This document shows positions 7,630 to 14,359 of a DNA stretch of 15,184 nt, one piece after another. Made by a program: the position numbers and the translations under genes. Positions within the stretch are counted from its first letter, which is position 1, and each line of letters begins with the position of its first letter. The notes under the pieces are model-generated. The model did not search any database and had not been told where the DNA came from. It saw only the letters and a list, made by a program, of their open reading frames with translations. The DNA comes from SVKR01 sp963649145 (GTDB lineage Bacteria > Bacillota > Clostridia > Oscillospirales > Oscillospiraceae): contig CAVJGI010000049.1 in the NCBI GenBank assembly GCA_963649145.1, positions 1 through 15,184 on the forward strand, read 5' to 3'.

Positions 7630-10241
7630 GCTTCCGCTACCCGGAGCAGCCGACCCCGGCGCTGCGCGAGGTGAGCTTCTCGCTCGCGCAGGGCGAATTT
7701 GCCGTGCTCTGCGGCGCGTCCGGCAGCGGAAAAAGCACGCTGCTGCGCCAGCTAAAGCCGGAGCTTGCGCCCCACGGCGAGCGCAGCGGGGAGATCTTCT
7801 TCGCCGGCGCGCCCCTCGCCGATATGGACCGGCGGGCGCTCTGCGCGCGCATCGGCTTCGTGGGCCAGTCGCCGGAAAATCAGCTCGTGACGGACAAGGT
7901 GTGGCACGAGCTCGCCTTCGGGCTGGAGAGCCTCGGCTGCGACACGGCGGACATCCGCCGCCGCGTGGCGGAGATCGCGTCGTTTTTCGGCATCCAGACT
8001 TGGTTCCGCCGCGAGGTGCGGACGCTCTCCGGTGGCGAAAAGCAGCTGCTGAATTTAGCGTCCGTTATGGTGATGCAGCCGGAGCTGCTCCTTTTGGACG
8101 AGCCGACGAGCCAGCTTGACCCCATCGCCGCGGCGGAGTTTCTCGCCGCGCTCGCGCGATTGAACCGCGAGCTTGGCACGACCGTGCTGCTGACGGAGCA
8201 CCGGCTGGAGGAGGCGCTGCCCCTCGCCTCGCGCGCGCTCGTGCTCGACGGCGGCGCGCTGCTCTGCGAAGGAGCGCCCGCGGAGGTCGGCGCGGCGCTC
8301 CGCGCGCAAAACCACGGGCTCTTTTTCGCCATGCCGACGGCGATGCGCGTCTGGGCGGCGGCGGAGAGCGCGCCGCCCTGCCCCGTCACGGTGCGGGAGG
8401 GCAGGGCGTGGCTGCAAGGCTTCGCCGCGTCCCGTCCGCTCTCGCCGCTGCCGCCGGAGCCGCCGCGCCGCAGGAGCGAGACCGTGCTCTCGGCGGAGGA
8501 GCTCTGGTTCCGCTATGAGCGGGAGGGTCCCGACGTCGTGCGCGGGCTGGACCTCGCCGTCCGGCGCGGGGAGCTTTTCGCCCTGCTCGGCGGCAACGGC
8601 GCGGGCAAGACCACGGCGCTGCGCCTGCTCGCCGGGCTCCGCGCGCCGGACCGCGGCGAAGTGCGCTGCACCGGCAATGTCGGGCTGCTGCCGCAGGACC
8701 CGCAGACGGTCTTCGTGAAAAAAACCGTGCGTGCCGACCTCTTCGACGCGCTCACCGCCGACCGCCGCAGTCCCGCGGAGCAGGCGGACGCCGTGGCGCG
8801 CGCCGCCGCGCTCTGCCGTCTCGACGGGCTGCTCGACCGCCACCCTTACGATCTCTCCGGCGGCGAGCAGCAGCGCGCCGCGCTCGCGAAGCTGCTGCTC
8901 ACGGGACCGGATATCCTGCTGCTCGACGAGCCGACCAAGGGGCTTGACGCGGAGTTCAAGCGCGCGCTCGCCGCCATCCTCGCCGCGCTCCGGGCGCAGG
9001 GCGTCACGGTCCTGTGCGTCAGCCACGACGTGGAGTTCTGCGCGCGCTACGCCGACCGCTGCGCGCTGTTTTTCGACGGCGCGGTCGCCGCGGAGGGCTC
9101 CCCGCGGGAGTTTTTCTCCGGAAACCGCTTTTACACCACCGCAGCATCGCGCATCGCGCGCGAAACGCTGCCCGGCGCGGTGACGGCGGAGGACCTTATC
9201 GCCGCCGTCGGCGGCGCGCTGCCGCCGGAGCCGGAGCTGCCGGAATCCGTGCCGCCCCTGCCCGCCCCGCGGGTCGGAACACCGGACTGGAAGCCGAAGC
9301 CGCTCCCGTGGTGGCGGCGCGCGATAGCCTGTGTCGCCGGGCTTGCCGCGCTCGTCACGTTCTTCATCGCCGCGCGCCAGACGGACCTCTCCGCGCTCAT
9401 CGGCGCGGACGGGCTTTCGGAGGCGGCGATGGCGCAGCCGTGGCTTTATGCCGCGTTCCTCGCGTCGCTCCTCGTGCTCGCCGCCGCCATCGGGCGGCGC
9501 GCGCCCCCGCCGGCGGAGCCGCTGCCGCCGAAGGAGCGGCGGCGCCTCAGCCGCCGCACCGCGTGGTCTGCCGCGGCGGTCTGCCTGCTCATCCCGCTGA
9601 CGCTGTTTGCCGGGCTGATCTGGCTCGGGGACCGGAAGTATTATTTCGTGATGCTGCTCGTGCTGCTGGAGGCGATGGCGCCGTTTTTCCTCGTGTTCGA
9701 GGGGCGGCGGCCCCGCGCGCGGGAGATCGCGCTCCTCGCGGTGCTCTGCGCCATCGGCGTTGCCGGGCGCGCGGCGTTTTTCATGCTGCCCCAGTTCAAG
9801 CCTGTGCTGGCGCTCACGATCCTCGCGGGTGTCGCGCTCGGTGGGGAGAGCGGCTTTCTCGTCGGCGCGGTCACGATGCTTGCGTCCAACATGCTCTTCT
9901 CGCAGGGACCGTGGACGCCGTGGCAGATGTTCGCGATGGGTATCATCGACTTCCTCGCGGGCGTGCTGTTCCGCAAGGGCTGGCTCCGACGCTCGCGCGG
10001 CGCGCTGGCGGTCTTCGGCGCGGTCAGCGCCGTGGTGATCTACGGCGACATTATGAACCCCGTGATGGCGCTGATCCAGACCGGCGGCGTCACATGGCAG
10101 ATGCTGCTCGGCTGCTACATCGCCGGCTTCGGCATGGACTTAGTCCACGCCGCCGCCACCGCCGTCTTCCTCTGGCTCGCCGCCGAACCCGTGCTCGAAA
10201 AGCTTGAGCGGGTCAAGGTGAAATATGGGATAATGGGGTAA
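7602..10241 (+). CDS. Fused ECF transporter: two ATPase domains (EcfA-EcfA') plus S component
   Basis: One 879-residue protein. The start at 7602 follows GGGAGG (about 7589-7594) and gives MEALSIRRLSFRYP, a normal EcfA N-terminus; the open frame extends further upstream inside ecfT but that is not coding. ATPase 1 has Walker A GASGSGKST (38-46), Q-loop GQSPENQ (88-94), signature LSGGEKQ (142-148), Walker B LLLLDEPTS (162-170) and switch His TEH (198-200). ATPase 2 has GGNGAGKTT (330-338), LPQDPQ (363-368), LSGGEQQR (418-425), ILLLDEPTKGLD (438-449) and SHD (474-476). A Pro-rich linker leads to a two-helix hairpin (about 574-591, 613-630), a basic loop, then an S-component-like membrane domain (about 653-862) with RAAFFMLPQFKP (723-734), SNMLFSQGPWTPWQM (762-776) and GDIMNP (815-820). 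The last motifs resemble S components suspected of cobalamin-type transport; substrate unproven. Both ATPase sites look intact. Confidence 0.9.
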   Translation: MEALSIRRLSFRYPEQPTPALREVSFSLAQGEFAVLCGASGSGKSTLLRQLKPELAPHGERSGEIFFAGAPLADMDRRALCARIGFVGQSPENQLVTDKVWHELAFGLESLGCDTADIRRRVAEIASFFGIQTWFRREVRTLSGGEKQLLNLASVMVMQPELLLLDEPTSQLDPIAAAEFLAALARLNRELGTTVLLTEHRLEEALPLASRALVLDGGALLCEGAPAEVGAALRAQNHGLFFAMPTAMRVWAAAESAPPCPVTVREGRAWLQGFAASRPLSPLPPEPPRRRSETVLSAEELWFRYEREGPDVVRGLDLAVRRGELFALLGGNGAGKTTALRLLAGLRAPDRGEVRCTGNVGLLPQDPQTVFVKKTVRADLFDALTADRRSPAEQADAVARAAALCRLDGLLDRHPYDLSGGEQQRAALAKLLLTGPDILLLDEPTKGLDAEFKRALAAILAALRAQGVTVLCVSHDVEFCARYADRCALFFDGAVAAEGSPREFFSGNRFYTTAASRIARETLPGAVTAEDLIAAVGGALPPEPELPESVPPLPAPRVGTPDWKPKPLPWWRRAIACVAGLAALVTFFIAARQTDLSALIGADGLSEAAMAQPWLYAAFLASLLVLAAAIGRRAPPPAEPLPPKERRRLSRRTAWSAAAVCLLIPLTLFAGLIWLGDRKYYFVMLLVLLEAMAPFFLVFEGRRPRAREIALLAVLCAIGVAGRAAFFMLPQFKPVLALTILAGVALGGESGFLVGAVTMLASNMLFSQGPWTPWQMFAMGIIDFLAGVLFRKGWLRRSRGALAVFGAVSAVVIYGDIMNPVMALIQTGGVTWQMLLGCYIAGFGMDLVHAAATAVFLWLAAEPVLEKLERVKVKYGIMG

Positions 10242-10272
10242 AAACTCAGCCGAGACCAACAAAGCTCTATCT

Positions 10273-10482
10273 GCACGCCCCTTGGCTCTCCCTCTGGGAG
10301 AGCTGTCAGCGAAGCTGACTGAGAGGGCTGCAAGCTGCCGAAACCGCCGCGTTTGGATGGTTCGTGCGTAGGGGGCGGTGTCCCCGGTGAAGCATCGCCG
10401 GAAGCTTGGCAATGGGCGGAAGCGAAACCCTCTCAGTCAGCGCTTCGCGCTGCCAGCTCTCCCAGAGGGAGAGCCAAGGGCG
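10273..10482. repeat. MITE-like dispersed element, copy 2
   Basis: Left arm 10273-10340 is identical over 68 bp to 390-457, and the right arm (about 10414-10482) is nearly identical to about 531-594 (CTCAGTCAGCG here against CTCATTTAGCG). The interior (about 10341-10413) aligns with the interior of copy 1 only in the opposite orientation: AACCATCC and GCCAAGCTTCC appear on the minus strand here and on the plus strand in copy 1. It lies in the 3' region between the ECF fusion gene and its terminator. No coding potential of its own. Confidence 0.75.
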
Positions 10483-10507
10483 AGCTTCGCAACCATTTAA
10501 AACCACA

Positions 10508-10550
10508 GATCCCGCCCCGCGCATACAGCGCGGGGCGGGATCCTTTTTAT
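10508..10550 (+). terminator. Strong Rho-independent terminator of the ECF operon
   Basis: A perfect 15-bp GC-rich stem (10508-10522 with 10528-10542, loop ATACA) is followed by CTTTTTAT. It ends + strand transcription after the ECF fusion gene. Weakly A-rich sequence on its other side (TTTAAAACCACA) could also let it stop minus-strand transcripts from the SLH gene that ends at 10555. Confidence 0.9.
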
Positions 10551-10554
10551 TTTC

Positions 10555-11247
10555 TCACGCCGCGGTCAGGAACCGCAGGAGCAGGGTTGCCATCTGTGCG
10601 CGGGTGGTGGGGTCGCCGGGGGCGAGGCGGAGCGCGCCGCCTTGCTCGATGCCCTCCGCGAGACCGGTGGCTCTTGCCCACTCCAGCGCGGGGACGGCGT
10701 AAGCGCTGACGCTCGCGGCGTCGGCGAAGGTGCTGAGGTCCCCGTCGGCGCTCACATCGCGGCTCAGCCGCGCGGCGCAGCGCCACAAGATTGCCGCCAT
10801 CTGCTCGCGCGTCACAGCCTCGTCCGGCGCGAAGCGCCCGTCGCCGAAGCCGCGCACGACGCCCTCGGCGGACGCCCAGCGGACCGCGCCAATATACCAC
10901 GCATCGGGGTCAACGTCGTCGAACTCCGGCGCGGTCTCCACGGCGGGGCTGCCCTCCAGCCGCCACAGGATCATGGCGAGCTGGGCGCGGGTCGTGTCGC
11001 CGCCCGGCTGGAACAGCCCGTCGGCAAAGCCCTTCATCAGACCCTTTTCGAGGCAGTAGTGAACGCCGTCGTGGTACCAGTCGTCCGTCTTGAGATCGCG
11101 GAAGCCGCAGAGCGGGCAGTCGTCGCCCATCGAGCAGTCCGCGGGCGTGAGCTTCGGGATGGCGCGCGTCTGGCGGTGGCTTCCGTCGTTGCGGCAGACG
11201 CGCCGCTCCGTGCCCTCCGCGTCCTCCGTCGCCGCCGTGATGACGGT
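10555..11247 (-). pseudogene. SLH-domain C-terminal part of the CxxC surface protein, beyond an in-frame UGA
   Basis: This segment continues the reading frame of the CDS at 11251-13386 without a shift after the UGA at 11248-11250. It reads TVITAATEDAEGTERRVCRNDGSHRQTRAIPKL, a usual continuation of this module, then a CxxC (CPLCGF) and three SLH domains: one around DWYHDGVHYCLEKGLMKGFADG, one around DPDAWYIGAVRWASAEGVVRGFGDGRF, and one ending with TTRAQMATLLLRFLTAA. SLH domains bind secondary cell-wall polymers and would anchor the protein. The open frame could restart at an internal ATG (11130), but no good ribosome binding site precedes it and it would lack a secretion signal. It is therefore functional only if the UGA is read through or absent in the living cell. 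Confidence 0.75.
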
Positions 11248-11250
11248 TCA
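11248..11250 (-). other. In-frame UGA separating CxxC modules from SLH anchor
   Basis: Read on the minus strand the context is GGC GAG TGA ACC GTC. The peptide GHDWGE-stop-TVITAATEDAEG strongly suggests that a Trp (TGG) stood here, since this module commonly reads HDWGEWTV. The frame is intact on both sides. Confidence 0.8.
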
Positions 11251-13386
11251 CTCGCCCCAGTCATGCCCCATCGCGCTGCCCTCCGTCGCGGAGCAAACGG
11301 AGCAGGTCTTCGGGACGGTGCAGGTCGCGGGGGTCCAAGTGTGGCCCGTTGCGGGAATCTCCTTGTAAGTCGTGTAATCGCAGCGAGAGCAGGTGTCGTA
11401 AGCCTCCCAGCCGATCTCAGTGCAGGTCGCCGCTTTTGCCTCGTGGTGGATGAGGTCGTGATCGAGCGCGGGAATCTCCTTGTAAGTCGTGTAATCGCAG
11501 CGAGAGCAGGTGTCGTAAGCCTCCCAGCCGATCTCAGTGCAGGTCGCCGCTTTTGCCTCGTGGTGGATGAGGTCGTGATCGAGCGCGGGAATCTCCTTGT
11601 AAGTCGTGTAATCGCAGCGAGAGCAGGTGTCGTAAGCCTCCCAGCCGATCTCAGTGCAGGTCGCCGCTTTTGCCTCGTGGTGGATGAGGTCGTGATCGAG
11701 CGCGGGGAGCTCCTTGTAAGTCGAGTAATCGCAGCGAGAACAGGTGTTGTAAGCCTCCCAGCCGATCTCGGTGCAGGTCGCCGCTTTTGCTTCGTGGTGG
11801 ACGTAATCGTGATTGAGTGCGGGGAGCTCCTTGTAAGTGGTGTAATTGCAGCGGTTGCAAGTATCGTAAGCATCCCAGCCGATCTCGGTGCAGGTCGCCG
11901 CTTTTGCCTCGTGGTGGATGAGGTCGTGATCGAGCGCGGGCTTCGTCTCCACGTTCGTCTTCGTCTGCGTCGCAAATTCAGTGTTCTTGAATCTCGCCGT
12001 ATAAGTCGACAGCTCTTTGCTCGTGCAGGACTGCGGCTGCGTCACGGTCACGACCGCATCGACGGTCTCCGAGTCGACATGCGTCGCGTCGTTGGTGCAG
12101 ACCCGCGTCGCCGTGCAGCTTGTGCCGTTCCAAGTGTAGCTCGGCGTGCCGTAGCTGTGTCCCGTCGCGTCGATGTCCTCCGTCTTTTCCTTCTTGCAAA
12201 CGGAGCAGGTGAAAGTCTTCTCGCCCGGCTTCGTGCAGGTGGGCTCCTCCGTCACTTTGCCGTCGTCCCAGTCGTGCGCACCCTTGCTGTCTTTGTCACG
12301 AACATGGCAGCAGTCCCACTCCTGCCAGTGGTTGTTTTCGTCCGACTGCCAGATGCCCAGACTGCCGGAGTGGTTATTCGGGTTCGTTTCGCCGCTCTCA
12401 AATGTCGCCGTGCTCACCGCGCCGCACTCGCAGGACTTATAATAGGTGGCTTTGGCGGTGCAGGTCGCTTCGGAGACGAGGTACTTTGCATCCACGACAT
12501 CTTTATAAACGTGCGCGGTCTTTTTGCTTTCGTCGATCTCATCGCAGCGGGAGCATTTCATCCAGTGCTGATCGTCGTCATGGTCCCACACGGTGTAGTC
12601 GTGTCCGCGTTTTCTGACGACGATCGTCCCGCAGATCAGGCATTTTCCCGGTTGTGTACAGGTGGGATTGCTATAGTTCGTTCCGCTGCAAGACACCGTA
12701 ACATCCGGACTCAGCTCGTAGTCTTTATAGTTGTGTGTATCCGTCGGTTTAAAAACAAGCTTGTAGCGGCTCGTGCCGGTTTTTGTAAGCACGGTGTCGC
12801 CGTCTTTCCACACAAATGTTCCCTCGACTTTCACGTTTGTGTACTGGTTGAGCATCGTGCCGCCGGTAATGGTGCTTTCGCCGAGCTTTTGCCCGCATTT
12901 GAGGGATGCGACCTTGGGCCATTCACTAATTTTCGGCGTGGACGGATTCACTGTCACCGTGTTAACCGGGCTTGTACCTGTCTCGACTGTGTTTCCACTC
13001 TTGTCCTTTGCGGTAACTTTCAGATAGTAGTAATATACGCCAACTTCCAGATCGTTGGGTATATAATATAATTGGACCTTGCCGTTCTCTATAACCAGTT
13101 CCCCAACAGCCGTTGAGTTCTTTTTATTCAGGTCCTCACACCGATACCACGTCCCGGTATAGACGTATTTATCAGAAGACCAGTCGGTGGACTGAGTTCC
13201 CTGAGTTGCTATAGACTTTCCATATTCGGTGCTCCTCGTTTGCTGGTCCCAAAGAGTAACGGCGGGGATGACAGAATCCGCCGCCATCGCAGGCGTGCGC
13301 AGCAGCGCGCTTACGCCAACCGCCGCCCCGACCAGCACGCCGAGGCAGAGCGCGAACCCTAAAACCTTTCTTACCATTTTCATCAT
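11248..13386 (-). CDS. Secreted surface protein with Ig-like domains and tandem CxxC modules (N-terminal 712 residues)
   Basis: The start at 13386 (MMKMVRK) is chosen because an AGGGGAGGT ribosome site lies 7 nt upstream; an earlier in-frame ATG at 13416 lacks one. A signal peptide covers residues 1 to about 36 (LGFALCLGVLVGAAVGVSALL, cleavage near AMAA). Two Ig-like regions follow (about 43-145 and 150-232, with FVWKDGD and VFKPTDTHNY typical of bacterial Ig/MBG-like domains). From about 240 onward come Cys-rich modules (TCTQPGKCLICG, MKCSRCDE, FTCSVCKK) and five 39-residue repeats (about 485-679) of the pattern TCTEIGWEAYDTCSRC. The pattern suggests small metal- or disulfide-stabilised folds; the role is unknown. 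The frame stops at a UGA (11248-11250) after GHDWGE, and the same frame continues into three SLH domains. Without readthrough the product would be secreted but unanchored. It is divergent from merR. The N-terminal third is less GC-rich than its neighbours. Confidence 0.85.
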   Translation of the reverse strand: MMKMVRKVLGFALCLGVLVGAAVGVSALLRTPAMAADSVIPAVTLWDQQTRSTEYGKSIATQGTQSTDWSSDKYVYTGTWYRCEDLNKKNSTAVGELVIENGKVQLYYIPNDLEVGVYYYYLKVTAKDKSGNTVETGTSPVNTVTVNPSTPKISEWPKVASLKCGQKLGESTITGGTMLNQYTNVKVEGTFVWKDGDTVLTKTGTSRYKLVFKPTDTHNYKDYELSPDVTVSCSGTNYSNPTCTQPGKCLICGTIVVRKRGHDYTVWDHDDDQHWMKCSRCDEIDESKKTAHVYKDVVDAKYLVSEATCTAKATYYKSCECGAVSTATFESGETNPNNHSGSLGIWQSDENNHWQEWDCCHVRDKDSKGAHDWDDGKVTEEPTCTKPGEKTFTCSVCKKEKTEDIDATGHSYGTPSYTWNGTSCTATRVCTNDATHVDSETVDAVVTVTQPQSCTSKELSTYTARFKNTEFATQTKTNVETKPALDHDLIHHEAKAATCTEIGWDAYDTCNRCNYTTYKELPALNHDYVHHEAKAATCTEIGWEAYNTCSRCDYSTYKELPALDHDLIHHEAKAATCTEIGWEAYDTCSRCDYTTYKEIPALDHDLIHHEAKAATCTEIGWEAYDTCSRCDYTTYKEIPALDHDLIHHEAKAATCTEIGWEAYDTCSRCDYTTYKEIPATGHTWTPATCTVPKTCSVCSATEGSAMGHDWGE
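11351..11935 (-). repeat. Five coding tandem repeats of 117 bp (39 residues)
   Basis: Units begin at 11351, 11468, 11585, 11702 and 11819. The first three (11351-11701) look identical base for base, while the last two have diverged at several positions. Each unit encodes one module with Cys-x10-Cys-x2-Cys and the linker PALDHDLIHHEAKA. The repeat lies wholly inside the surface protein and keeps its frame. Confidence 0.95.
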
Positions 13387-13393
13387 TTTTCTG

Positions 13394-13399
13394 ACCTCC
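13394..13399 (-). promoter_or_regulatory. Ribosome binding site deciding the surface-protein start
   Basis: GGAGGT on the minus strand (ACCTCC at 13394-13399) lies 7 nt before the ATG at 13386 and selects it over the in-frame ATG at 13416. Confidence 0.8.
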
Positions 13400-13416
13400 C
13401 CTGACCCCGCGCCCAC

Positions 13417-13444
13417 TTGACAGCGGCGGGGCTTTGACTATAAT
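13417..13444 (+). promoter_or_regulatory. Consensus promoter P1 toward merR
   Basis: Perfect TTGACA (13417-13422) and perfect TATAAT (13439-13444) are separated by 16 bp. The transcript would begin near 13451, giving a leader of about 60 nt that contains the dyad at 13467-13482. Confidence 0.7.
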
Positions 13445-13462
13445 GGTTCTCGATCGTATTAT
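13434..13462 (+). promoter_or_regulatory. Second overlapping promoter P2 toward merR
   Basis: TTGACT (13434-13439) and TATTAT (13457-13462) are spaced 17 bp apart. This promoter overlaps P1 and would start transcription close to or inside the dyad at 13467-13482, compatible with autoregulation by MerR. Confidence 0.5.
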
Positions 13463-13488
13463 AAACCGTTCACCCCTGAACGAAGCAA
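13458..13488 (-). promoter_or_regulatory. MerR-type promoter/operator facing the CxxC surface gene
   Basis: On the minus strand TTGCTT (13488-13483) and TATAAT (13463-13458) are 19 bp apart. The spacer contains a perfect 6-bp dyad, CGTTCA (13482-13477) and TGAACG (13472-13467), around GGGG. A 19-20 bp spacer holding the operator dyad is the hallmark of promoters activated by MerR-family proteins. It lies about 70 bp upstream of the surface-protein start and beside the merR gene. Confidence 0.6.
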
Positions 13489-13509
13489 GAGGTTTCGGAG
13501 GAAAATGCT

Positions 13510-14316
13510 ATGGATATGGATACGAAAAATCTCTTTCAGATCACCGAGGCGGCGCGCGCCTGCGGTCTTTCGCGCAGCACGCTGCTGCGGCTGGAGGAGC
13601 GCGGGCTGCTCACCCCGGCTTACACCGCGCCGGAGAGCGGGCGGCGCTACTATGATAACCACAACGTTGCGCGCATCATGCAGATCGAGAAGCTCAAGGC
13701 GATGGGGCTCACCTCGGAGGAGATCGCGGGCTATTTCCTGCGCGGCGGCGACGTATCGGAGATGCTCGCGGCGCTGGAGGCGCGGCTGGAGGCGCTGCGC
13801 CGCGGCGTGGAGGAGCTGCGCCTGCGCGCGGAGGAGGGACCCGGCGTTTCCGTGCAGATGACGGCGCAGCCCGCCGTCACCTGCTGCGTGCGCTGGAGCG
13901 AGGGCTATACCTATGAGCAGCGCTACGCCGCCATGTACGCCTTTTACGGCGAGTGCATCCGCCGCGGCGTCCGGCTCTCGGACGAGGCGCTGTTCACGAT
14001 CTCGGACCGGCACGACTATCTGGACGGCGTCATCCGCGACGAGCCTTACCGCTTCGCCGTCTGTGTCCCGGTGCGGCGCGACAAGGCACCCGCGGACGCG
14101 GAGACGCTGCCGCCCTGCCGCGCGCTCTCGGTGCTCTGCTGCGGCGGCTACGGCGAGATCAACGAGGCATGGCTGACGCTCGGCAGAGAGGTAAAGTCCC
14201 GCGCCCTGACCCCCACAGCCCCCCCGCGCGTCCTCGGTATCGTAGCCCCCTACACCGGAAGAGAGATCGAAGAGCGGCGGTATTGTTCGAGGATCGTCCT
14301 GCCAGTCGAGGGGTGA
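13510..14316 (+). CDS. MerR-family regulator with BmrR/GyrI-like effector-binding domain
   Basis: 268 residues; the start at 13510 has GGAGG 8 nt upstream. The N-terminal winged helix-turn-helix (about 8-76) carries LFQITEAARACGLSRSTLLRLEERGLLTP, then GRRYYDNHNVARIMQIEKLKAMGLTSEEI, both classic MerR features. A coiled-coil dimerisation helix follows (about 82-110, ALEARLEALRRGVEELRLR). The C-terminal part (about 117-266) resembles the GyrI-like/SOUL ligand-binding fold seen in BmrR-type multidrug sensors, with FAVCVPVR and a C-terminal strand ending RIVLPV. MerR proteins distort long-spacer promoters to activate them when ligand binds. A fitting promoter faces the divergent SLH surface gene, so this gene and possibly itself are likely targets. 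The ligand is unknown, probably a small hydrophobic or cationic compound by analogy. Intact; followed by a terminator. Confidence 0.88.
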   Translation: MDMDTKNLFQITEAARACGLSRSTLLRLEERGLLTPAYTAPESGRRYYDNHNVARIMQIEKLKAMGLTSEEIAGYFLRGGDVSEMLAALEARLEALRRGVEELRLRAEEGPGVSVQMTAQPAVTCCVRWSEGYTYEQRYAAMYAFYGECIRRGVRLSDEALFTISDRHDYLDGVIRDEPYRFAVCVPVRRDKAPADAETLPPCRALSVLCCGGYGEINEAWLTLGREVKSRALTPTAPPRVLGIVAPYTGREIEERRYCSRIVLPVEG

Positions 14317-14320
14317 AGAA

Positions 14321-14359
14321 AACCCCGCCCTGCGTTCCGCAGGGCGGGGTTCCATTTTT
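14321..14359. terminator. Bidirectional terminator between merR and hepT
   Basis: A perfect 14-bp GC-rich stem (14321-14334 with 14338-14351, loop TTC) is followed on the + strand by CCATTTTT, and on the minus strand by a short T-rich TTCTTC. It serves merR on the + strand and probably the convergent hepT, whose stop codon (14358-14360) touches it. Confidence 0.85.

Noticed and set aside
1020..11250. Altered genetic code with UGA = Trp (code 4 or 25)
   Set aside because: UGA ends the 729-6032 gene, the DUF4430 gene, ecfT, merR and mntA. Reading through would run into overlapping downstream genes in the wrong frame, so UGA is a normal stop in this genome.
11351..11935. CRISPR-like regular repeats
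   Set aside because: The period is 117 bp with no unique spacers, and the repeats are in frame inside a protein with a conserved Cys pattern.
10642..13071. Long + strand open frame opposite the CxxC surface gene
   Set aside because: It repeats in step with the 117-bp repeats and mirrors the minus-strand gene, and its translation shows no recognisable domain. The minus frame has the signal peptide, Cys modules and SLH domains.
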